From Spirochaetales bacterium (GTDB lineage: Bacteria > Spirochaetota > Spirochaetia > DSM-2461): a stretch of DNA of 16,957 nt. A model generated the notes under the pieces. That model searched no databases. It had not been told where the DNA came from and worked only from the letters and a program-made list of their open reading frames with translations. Each line of letters starts with the position of its first letter. Within the stretch, counting starts at the first letter, position 1. The stretch covers positions 1 to 16,957 of the forward strand of contig PDRU01000093.1 of the NCBI GenBank assembly GCA_002748225.1, given 5' to 3'. Shown piece by piece: positions 7,433 to 14,500 of this stretch. The translations under genes and the position numbers were made by a program.

Positions 7433-7751
7433 ACAACGGACCGAATACCGCAAACTCGGTTACGCAAAAGTTTTACTGAACAATCTTCCGGGCTATTTAA
7501 GGAATTTAACCGGGGAAGGGTGTAAAGTTGTAACGTTTAGCCCTCTTCCGCAAAAACAAAATGAAACCGTTTCCATGAAAATACTTCCCGATGAAACCAG
7601 CGGTCTGGACCCTGTCAGCCTGACGGCAGAACTCTGCTGGGAACTTACTGAAGGGCCTTATTATGAATACGGTTTTCATATTGCATCTTTTGACACTCCG
7701 CCCGGCAGAGAAATATACAGAAAACTTGTTGGACTCTATGGCCGTTCTTGA
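7425..7751 (+). CDS. PilZ-domain protein (putative c-di-GMP receptor)
   Basis: 108 residues, a single domain. It carries the two PilZ signatures in the right order: RxxxR at 5-9 (RTEYR) and an (N/D)xSxxG-like NLTGEG at 27-32, with Thr in place of Ser. These bind the second messenger cyclic di-GMP in the family. The rest reads as a small beta-barrel (ELCWELTEG, EYGFHIASF) followed by a C-terminal helix (REIYRKLVGLYG). The start at 7425 has AAGAGG seven bases upstream and overlaps the stop of the HATPase gene. The pairing suggests that c-di-GMP may control the ATPase or its target. The Thr substitution and the absence of other family landmarks keep the call below certain. Confidence 0.7.
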   Translation: MAEQRTEYRKLGYAKVLLNNLPGYLRNLTGEGCKVVTFSPLPQKQNETVSMKILPDETSGLDPVSLTAELCWELTEGPYYEYGFHIASFDTPPGREIYRKLVGLYGRS

Positions 7752-7776
7752 CGCCGGTTCAGACGGGTGCTATAGT
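7748..7776 (+). promoter_or_regulatory. Strong sigma-70-like promoter for the STAS operon
   Basis: TTGACG (7748-7753) and TATAGT (7771-7776) match the consensus at five of six positions each with the ideal 17-base spacing. The -35 overlaps the stop codon of the PilZ gene. Transcription from about 7783 would give a 5' leader of about 65 bases before the TTG start at 7848. It makes the STAS/anti-sigma pair independent of the PilZ pair. Confidence 0.7.
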
Positions 7777-7795
7777 TACAGAAGTAGTTTGTTTC

Positions 7796-7838
7796 TATCG
7801 GCAAGTTTTTTTATCGCCAAGATTTACGTACTGGCAAG
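7796..7838 (+). repeat. Three 10-bp direct repeats in the STAS gene leader
   Basis: TATCGGCAAG (7796-7805), TATCGCCAAG (7812-7821) and TACTGGCAAG (7829-7838) recur at 16- and 17-base intervals, with nine and eight of ten positions matching the first. They lie downstream of the promoter, and the last overlaps the ribosome binding site. They may be an operator or leader-RNA element; chance cannot be excluded for such short copies. Confidence 0.4.
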
Positions 7839-7842
7839 GAGA
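7836..7842 (+). promoter_or_regulatory. Ribosome binding site fixing a TTG start
   Basis: AAGGAGA ends five bases before TTG at 7848. There is no ATG or GTG nearby in frame that keeps the whole domain, so this site decides the non-ATG start of the STAS gene. Confidence 0.8.
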
Positions 7843-7847
7843 CAAAA

Positions 7848-8186
7848 TTGGAACTGAAAGTTAGAAAAAGTGCTGATATTTACATTATTGATGTCAACGG
7901 CGAGATGGATCTTTACAACTCCTACAAACTGAAGGAGCTGGTAATGAAGATGCTGGAAAAGAAGATCCAGAAATTTATTATAAACATGGAAAACGTCGAA
8001 TACATTGATTCCAGCGGTATCGGCGCTCTTATTTATATTTGTTCAACAATCAAGAAACTCAGTCTCAAGCTTCTTATTTCAAACGTGCGCGGCTCTGTTA
8101 AAAAAGTTATCGAACTGACAAAGCTCATGGGATACTTTCCCATTGGCGGCAGCGTTGTCGAGTCTGTCAAGCAGCTTCAGGACTAG
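7848..8186 (+). CDS. STAS-domain anti-sigma factor antagonist (SpoIIAA/RsbV family)
   Basis: 112 residues, the full length of a single STAS domain. It starts at TTG 7848 behind AAGGAGA. The family hallmark DSSGIGAL is at residues 54-61; the second Ser (56) corresponds to the serine phosphorylated by the cognate anti-sigma kinase. The preceding strands (YIIDVNGEMDLYNS) and following ones (KLLISNVRGSVKKVIELT) fit the fold. In partner switching, the unphosphorylated antagonist binds the anti-sigma kinase and frees the target. The adjacent downstream gene, 26 bases on, encodes such an ATPase, so the two probably form a pair. The gene has its own promoter. A PP2C phosphatase that would reactivate it is not in the window. 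Confidence 0.92.
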   Translation: MELKVRKSADIYIIDVNGEMDLYNSYKLKELVMKMLEKKIQKFIINMENVEYIDSSGIGALIYICSTIKKLSLKLLISNVRGSVKKVIELTKLMGYFPIGGSVVESVKQLQD

Positions 8187-8212
8187 CGCTTCAATACAGG
8201 AGTCCAAAAAAA

Positions 8213-8758
8213 ATGAGTAATGTAAAAAAAATACTGCAGGACGATTCTCACCCGCTGCTGGTAAAAAACGATATGTTTTCCAAGGAATTCCCCAGTGACT
8301 TCCGGCAAATCCGTTTTTTTACCCTGATGATTGTCCAGAAAGCTCCGCCGGAAATTAAAGAAATAAACCTGCTGGAACAACAGGTCAGCGAGATTATAAA
8401 AAATGCCGTAAAACATGGAAATCATTCCGATCCGAACAAGAAAATCCGTGTCTGGTGGACCTTCACCACCGAAGAAGCCCGTCTGGTTGTTGAAGACGAA
8501 GGTGAAGGGTTCCAAAGAATTGACGAGTGGAACCAGTTTAACGTTGAACGGCAGAAATGTCTTCAGAAAGAAGATTATATTAAACTGGCCGATTACGTTT
8601 CCTACCGCACGGAAAACAGCGATGAAAATGACGGAGGAAACGCCATGTTTGCTGCTGTTGAATACTGGAACAAAGGCGTTGTTTTCAGCTCCAAAGGCAA
8701 TGTTGTGGGTGTGGGAAAGAAGTTTCCCTGCAAACGCCCGGGCATAAAAATTTCCTGA
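8213..8758 (+). CDS. Anti-sigma-type serine kinase-like ATPase (RsbW/SpoIIAB family)
   Basis: 181 residues from the ATG at 8213, with CAGGAG about ten bases upstream. The GHKL N-box is EIIKNAVKHGN (60-70, with Glu60 and Asn64) and the G1 box is DEGEGF (95-100). A long insert (about 101-138) follows, and then GGNAMFAAVEY (141-151) stands where the G2/GxGL motif is expected, without the usual second Gly-Leu. The N-terminal about 45 residues extend the domain. Its place directly after the STAS antagonist makes it the likely partner-switching kinase/anti-sigma factor; the target sigma factor is not encoded here. The altered G2 region could mean weak or altered ATP handling. The gene ends 22 bases from a convergent gene with no visible terminator. 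Confidence 0.85.
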   Translation: MSNVKKILQDDSHPLLVKNDMFSKEFPSDFRQIRFFTLMIVQKAPPEIKEINLLEQQVSEIIKNAVKHGNHSDPNKKIRVWWTFTTEEARLVVEDEGEGFQRIDEWNQFNVERQKCLQKEDYIKLADYVSYRTENSDENDGGNAMFAAVEYWNKGVVFSSKGNVVGVGKKFPCKRPGIKIS

Positions 8759-8780
8759 GCGGCGGCAGTTCCCTGTAATT

Positions 8781-9362
8781 TCATAACGGCTCTTCGGCCT
8801 TTTCCACAATAAAACCGCTGATGTTTAACGCCCACTGTTCTATCTGCCAGCGGTTTTCTTCCAGCTTTAAATAAATATGGCCGTACTCCACATTACTATC
8901 GTTTTTCAGACGGACCGGAACATCCAGACGCTTACCCTGCCGCAGGGGAAGAGCGTACAGCCATTCTCCGTTCAAGGCCCCATTGCCGAGAGCGCCGCGC
9001 ATGTCCGTCAATAAGGGCACCCGGACATCGGCCAGAAACATGTCCTCTTCCAGAGCGCCTTCAGAAAGAGCCGTAAACACCGAATCGCAGAAATTCAGAG
9101 CGCCGCGCCACTGAGGCTCCGGTCTGTTAAGATCGGCAAGAGGCCCCATCTCTTCCTCTTCAGGAATACGCGTAGAATAATTACCGGCTTCCATAAAATG
9201 CAGCCACTGCTCTTCCGAAACATTCTGAGCAAAAAGACCGGCCGGCAGAATAAACAGGTTCAGGAGCAGTCCCGCGCGGGCAGCTTTCCGCGGGTATCCG
9301 GCGGCAGGTCCGGCATCAGCTCCGGCAGCAGGTCCGGCGGCCGGGCGGCAATTATCAGGCAT
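8781..9362 (-). CDS. Small exported protein of unknown function with repeat-bearing N-terminus
   Basis: 193 residues from the ATG at 9362, which overlaps the stop of the upstream gene by 8 bases. A hydrophobic signal core (AGLLLNLFILPAGLFAQ, about residues 30-46) ends in an LFA-Q cleavage site with no lipobox Cys. It is preceded by an unusually long 29-residue n-region made of Pro-Ala-Ala-Gly units encoded by a 12-bp tandem repeat. The mature part (about 146 residues) is acidic, has a helical first half and then beta-strands (ADVRVPLLTD, EYGHIYLKLEENRWQIEQW). That order resembles NTF2-like folds, but I cannot assign it to a family. It is the last gene of a three-gene operon with the voltage-sensor protein, so its role may be periplasmic and linked to that protein. 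Confidence 0.65.
   Translation of the reverse strand: MPDNCRPAAGPAAGADAGPAAGYPRKAARAGLLLNLFILPAGLFAQNVSEEQWLHFMEAGNYSTRIPEEEEMGPLADLNRPEPQWRGALNFCDSVFTALSEGALEEDMFLADVRVPLLTDMRGALGNGALNGEWLYALPLRQGKRLDVPVRLKNDSNVEYGHIYLKLEENRWQIEQWALNISGFIVEKAEEPL
9297..9344. repeat. 12-bp tandem repeat, four units, coding
   Basis: Four consecutive 12-base units are visible: TCCGGCGGCAGG, TCCGGCATCAGC, TCCGGCAGCAGG and TCCGGCGGCCGG. On the minus strand they encode Pro-Ala-Ala-Gly-like tetrapeptides in the n-region of the exported protein. Unit length is a multiple of three, so expansion keeps the frame. Confidence 0.85.
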
Positions 9363-10530
9363 TATTAGAGCCCGCTTTCCCGCCGGCTGAAGGCTCCAGC
9401 AAATCACCCAGATCGTCCAGTGATATATCCAGGGAACTCTCTGAGGCATCTGAAGCACCGCGGGCCTTCAAAGGAAGGAATTCGTTATTATAGGCCGAAG
9501 CCAGACGGAACATATCGTCATCGGCAAGTTCCGGGGGAATACGCACTTCCAGATTATAGCTTTTCTCTCTCATTCCCCGGAGCATAATATTCACCGGGTC
9601 TCCTACCGTAACCGCGAAATGAGGACTGAATACCACCAGAAGCGCGGCCACCATAAACAAAGCCGAAAGAAACACCACTATGTTCAGCATGGACTGCTCC
9701 ACCGCCGAAGGACGCAGATCAAACCACACTGCAATACTGCCGGAAGTAACAAGGGCATAATCTCCCGGCCCGAAATAATTCCTTAAATCCGCCTCGTCGT
9801 AGCGGGCATACTTTACGCGCCCGTTTTCCTTCAGAATCAGCACACCGGGAAACGACGCAGCCCAGTCTGCGGCCTGCTCCGGATGCTCTTCCAGAAACGG
9901 CACAGCTGAGACACGCCCTTCATCCAGCAGAAACTCACCGCTGCGTATATCCCATAACGAAAAGACCATACCCGCCCCCGTTGCGGTAAAAATAAGCGCC
10001 GCTGCCGCAATGGTAATAACACGGACACTGTGACGCTGAACCATGGCGGATTCGGCAAAACGGATTCTTTTAACAACTTTCAGCAGCCGCAGCAGGCGCA
10101 GAACACGGGCCATCCGTATAACCTTTACTACTTTCAGAACACCCAGAAGGCCGGCGGCAGAAGCAAATGATGTACCTGCCAGACAGGCCAGGAAAGCAGG
10201 CCCCGAAGTAAAAATCAGCAGCGGAACAGAAGCCGCAAAATCAATCCAGCCTTTTTCACGTCCCAGATACCGCCCCAGAGAACGGCGCGTAAGAGCATCC
10301 CAGAGCCGGATAAGAAACTCCAGGGTAAAAAAGACATCAAATGCGAAACCCGAAATAAGCAAAATCCGGCGGACAGCCCAGGAAGCTCCGGCCAGCACAA
10401 GCGCGTCTTCAGCAAATGTCTGAACAAGAACCAGAACAACCGCGACGGTTACCATTCCTTCCAGAAAGTTCCGAAAGCTTCCTTTCCCCTGCATATCTGC
10501 TGTTTCTGTTTTAAACTTGTTATTATCCAT
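9355..10530 (-). CDS. Voltage-sensor-domain membrane protein with extracytoplasmic domain and HAMP-like segment
   Basis: 391 residues from the ATG at 10530, four bases after the upstream stop and behind AGCGGA; an ATG at 10545 would add five residues. Residue numbers below count from the longer start. S1 is about 26-44. S2 is 61-82, with Asp70 and Glu76. S3 is about 100-113, with Asp102. The S4 helix carries K138, K141, R144, R147, R150, R153, K156 and K159, one basic residue every third position: a textbook voltage sensor. Two further membrane helices follow (about 176-198 and 286-308). They enclose about 87 residues of globular sequence instead of a pore helix and TVGYG filter. A HAMP-like stretch follows (316-360; Pro317 and DDDMFRLASAYNNEFLPL), then an acidic tail. 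There is no kinase, cyclase or methyl-accepting domain. I infer a voltage- or ligand-sensing membrane protein, not a channel. Confidence 0.75.
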   Translation of the reverse strand: MDNNKFKTETADMQGKGSFRNFLEGMVTVAVVLVLVQTFAEDALVLAGASWAVRRILLISGFAFDVFFTLEFLIRLWDALTRRSLGRYLGREKGWIDFAASVPLLIFTSGPAFLACLAGTSFASAAGLLGVLKVVKVIRMARVLRLLRLLKVVKRIRFAESAMVQRHSVRVITIAAAALIFTATGAGMVFSLWDIRSGEFLLDEGRVSAVPFLEEHPEQAADWAASFPGVLILKENGRVKYARYDEADLRNYFGPGDYALVTSGSIAVWFDLRPSAVEQSMLNIVVFLSALFMVAALLVVFSPHFAVTVGDPVNIMLRGMREKSYNLEVRIPPELADDDMFRLASAYNNEFLPLKARGASDASESSLDISLDDLGDLLEPSAGGKAGSNNA

Positions 10531-10534
10531 TCCG

Positions 10535-11452
10535 CTACCAACCATTTTCTGAAGCTATGCCGTGAAGTTCTACCAGTAAATCCAAATCGAAACCATAGTA
10601 CTTGTAATTCTTCCGGGCAACGCTGAACCAGCTCTTGTCAGAAGATTCCGCCCCCCTGTCCACCTTCATGCCGTGCTTAAGAGTCTGACAGCGCTGGGAA
10701 AAAACAGCAGCCAGACGCGCCGTAGACTCCACATAGGGGTTTTCCTGAAAAGACAGGGAACTGTTCACTCCAGCCTTTACTATTGCTTCAGGCATGTAGT
10801 TCAGCAGCCGGGCGGCTTCTTTGACCACCTTGGCGGCAAAAGCCGGAGAAACCAGTATTCCGCCGTCTCCGGAATAGTAACGAACCACCGGACGTATCAG
10901 AATGGTGGCCTTTACCAGGTCGGTTATCTCGTTAGTGCTCACCTTCAGACGCTGAACCTTGCGCAGCTCAAAATTAATGTACTTCTGCCGCTCATAAATT
11001 TTTTCCATGTAGCGGTCGACAAGTCCGGTTCCGACACCCAGCAGAGGGCCGCCCATTTCCCGGCGGGAAGCCGGCTTTTCCGCAATGATTTTCAGAAACT
11101 CATCCATCTGTTTAACAACAGCCGCAGGCGAAGCGGTTTTATGGACAAAGTGCTGGACAAAAGAAAACTGAACATGCTTTTCCAGCACAGTCCGGCTTAA
11201 AACTTCCAGAGCGGAACTGGTTCTCAGGGAAAGATCGGCTAAAAGCAGAAACATAATGTCTTTCCAGGACTGCCCCGGAAAAAACGCCGCGGACGAGAGC
11301 GTCGGATACAAAGCCGGCGCGTTCATTTCCAGAAACTGTCTTAACTGCGTCTCCTTCTGAAGAGGTGAAAGCCCTGCCAATGCCGGATTATCCCACAATC
11401 TCTGCATAAATAATGCTGCTTTTTCCTGTTTTTTTGTCTGTTCACCGCTCAT
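10535..11452 (-). CDS. Unknown mainly helical cytoplasmic protein
   Basis: 305 residues from the ATG at 11452, chosen because GCAGGA lies just upstream; the in-frame ATGs at 11503 and 11470 have no comparable site. I do not recognise a family. The protein has no signal peptide and no membrane helix. It is predominantly helical (for example LSPLQKETQLRQFLEMNAPAL and MEKIYERQKYINFELRK), with a Gly-rich segment GGPLLGVGTGLVDRYM near the middle that is not a P-loop, and a C-terminal KNYKYYGFDLDLLVELHGIA. It is the first gene of an overlapping minus-strand operon with the voltage-sensor protein and the small exported protein. It is divergent from the giant surface-protein gene across about 63 bases. 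A role with the voltage-sensor protein is inferred only from position. Confidence 0.7.
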   Translation of the reverse strand: MSGEQTKKQEKAALFMQRLWDNPALAGLSPLQKETQLRQFLEMNAPALYPTLSSAAFFPGQSWKDIMFLLLADLSLRTSSALEVLSRTVLEKHVQFSFVQHFVHKTASPAAVVKQMDEFLKIIAEKPASRREMGGPLLGVGTGLVDRYMEKIYERQKYINFELRKVQRLKVSTNEITDLVKATILIRPVVRYYSGDGGILVSPAFAAKVVKEAARLLNYMPEAIVKAGVNSSLSFQENPYVESTARLAAVFSQRCQTLKHGMKVDRGAESSDKSWFSVARKNYKYYGFDLDLLVELHGIASENGW

Positions 11453-11515
11453 ATTGTCCTGCTTTCGCATTTTTCTATTTGGCAAATTGTTATTCCATGT
11501 CATGATAACAGGTAG

Positions 11516-14500
11516 ATGCCTTCTGTTGCACGGCTTTTTTTAAAACTTACGTCTTTTCTCTTTTCAGCAAAGGGCGGCCGGCCTCTGGCTGTACTGGCGT
11601 TTATCTCTGCCGCGCTGCTGCCGCTGCCGGCGGCCGCCGGGGAAGCATCACCCTACCTTTTTGACTTTAACCTGGGCGACAATGAGATAAATCTTCACTG
11701 GGAAGGCTACTGGAGAGTAACCTTCACCGCCGGCGGCGGGTTTGGAAAAATAACGAATCAAACAGCTTTTCCGGGACTGAGCCGCGGCACCCGCTTCTTT
11801 CAGGAACCGGATCTGACACTCACCCTCTGGCTTGACGACCGGTGGTTTCTGGAAACAACCTTTCTGGAAGATTTCAAACACAATACATACCGGGCGGGAT
11901 ACAGGGGCAGGGAAGGCGAATTCGTGCAGAAGGCGGTTATTGGTAATGCCGGAATAAACGCGGTACCGCGCGCCGGTGTTCCGGTTCCGTCGCCCCGTTC
12001 CAACACTCCGGGCATAACAACCCGTTTTGCTTCCGAACGCTCCGAGCACAGCCTGATGCTGCGCTATGACGCGGCCGAAGCCCGGAAGAAAACATTTCTG
12101 GGCCCCTACGAAGTAAACACACAGGACATTCCGCTGTCCCGCTTTGCGGAAGGCCGCTATTTTATTTTACCGGACACCGGCGTGTCATCTCTCCGGGTTT
12201 TTCTGGAAAGCACCAATGGAACAGTTACAGGAACCGATGAACGGGGAGATATACACAAATTCCGCGAAGCGGAACCTGCCGAATATTTTGCGGACGAAAC
12301 CAACGGTCTGCTGATACTCCGGGAAGCGGCCGTAAGCCGGGTTGCGGTTTACTACACGGTGGGAGGCACCGCTGTAGGAGACAGTTCCCTGGGATTAAAT
12401 TTTATTGTTCCGGCTTCAGATCCGGCAAATGGAAATTATTCTCCGGACCTTGCCGCCTGGGGAGGCGTTCCCGGCAACCTGCTTGACTTTGCATGGAGCG
12501 AGACCAATCCCTACTCCGCCGCACCCGCGCCCGAAAATACATTCGCCCATACATCCCGGATATCCCTGCCGGCCGGAGACGCGCTTCTTCTGTATAATCC
12601 CGGGCATTTTTCACCCTTTGAACGCCAGAACGTTTACAAATCATCCCTTTCCATACCGGAAGAAACATGGCGTGTCCGTACACTCATTCAGGATAAAGGC
12701 AAACTGTATCCTGCTGCATCAGAACCGCTCTACATTACAGCCGCGGACAGTACAGACAATACCATAACAATTTACGCTTCCCCCGGTTCCGCTGAATATT
12801 TAAGACGTCCGGACAACCGTTATCCCTTTGCGGTATCTTATCCTGAAATATATGGAACCGGCCGCGAACAGGCCGACGAACATATCTCATCCAAACTGGT
12901 ACTGGCCATACGCTCCTCCAACCCCGGCTACAATCTGGAATCCGGGACGGCACCCGGCTCTGTAACGGTTAAAGTTAACGGCATAACCGACAATACCGTT
13001 ACGGTTACAAAAAGCGGGCAGCTCCAGTTCCGCCAGACAATAAACGCCAATGACTGGATAGAAGTTATCTACCGGACGGAAAGTTTAAATTTAGACGGCG
13101 GCGATCTTTTTATCTACCAGGGAAACCAGTTCCGCTTTACCCCCGCCCTTACCTGGGAAACAGCCGAATCTGTCCGCTGGAATATCAGCGGACAGAAGTC
13201 TCTGGAAGAGTACGGACAAAGTCCCGGCAGCATTCAAATGGCTTCCACACTCAACTGGCAGAAAGAAAAACTGAAACTGGGCTGGAGAGGTGAAGGTATT
13301 CTGAGCACACCGGACACCACAGGAACATACCGGCTTTTCGGCATGGAGAAAAACGGCCTGGGACTGGTCTTTTTTCAAAACACGGCAGTGGGTTCGCCCT
13401 CATCGGCAGCCGGCATACCCCAGCCGCCCTCCGGACCTCTGACCGGTTCCCGCAGTCCGGCCGCTCAGTACAGCTACATCTCCACCGGAATACTGGGAAG
13501 TCAAATTCTTCAGAACTACCTCTGGCCGGGAGCCTCGGCCACCGGCGAAGATGCTCCGGCACTGGCCGCCAGACTTCCAGGCGATCCGGTTTACGGCGAT
13601 ATTATGGAGATTCGTTTCAGCCTGCTGGACGCTTCCGGCCAGCATGAGTGGACCTCCGGCGATTTTCTCTCTGATACGCAGGGCCCCATAAACCTTTCCG
13701 CGTACTCCTCCATGGAGCTGCCCCTGAAATTCCTGGACGACCACGGCTCCCATTCCCTGGGAAGCGCCCCTCCCCGCGTTATCATCCAGGCCGGGGAAAT
13801 AGGTGAATCTGAAGATTTTCATCAGGACGGTACGGTTAACAGCCCTGACCCGGGTGCCCTGGCACAATGGGATGGGGATATTTCAGCCGATATTGCAGCC
13901 GGCATAGCCGCGGCCTGGAACAATCCCGGCACATGGCAAACCCTTACACTGAACTTCACTCCGGCCCAGAAGGCCAGACTCACCAGCGTCCGTTCCTTCC
14001 GCGTTATTATGGAAAACGATACAGGCTCTGATATGTCCGGGCGTGTTATTCTGGGCGCCCCCCGTCTGGCCGGCAGCCCCTTCCGCACGGAAATACGTCA
14101 GCCAGACAACAGTCCGGCACCCGGAGAAGATATTACAGGCGAAGAAATCCCGGAAACAGGGCTGGCCGCGGCCTTCCCGGAAACATCCGAACTTTTCCAC
14201 AGCGGCGGCAGCGGCAACAAGGCCCTGCGCATCCGCTGGGGCAGCGACGTAAGCGGCGGCGCCGGAATTTCACCGCTCAACCGCTGGGAGGCGGTATCCT
14301 GGTTTGAAGGCGTACCGCTCGACGCCTACCGCACAATGGTGTTCTACGTTAAAGCCTCGGCCTCTCAGGCAGGGCATCCCCTAACAGCCCGAATTACAGA
14401 CTCCGACAACCGGGGTATTACCGTCAACTGGAGCCCCGCGGATACCGCCTGGGACCGTATTACCATTGATATCAGCAGTCAAAGCGCCCAGTCGGCAAAC

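Noticed and set aside
8183..8809. 208-codon minus-strand open frame
   Set aside because: Lies opposite the anti-sigma kinase gene, whose N and G1 boxes are clear, and shows no recognisable motif.
11479..11507. Promoter TTGGCA ... ATGATA before the giant gene
   Set aside because: The -10 match is poor and transcription would begin at or inside the start codon; not strong enough to annotate.
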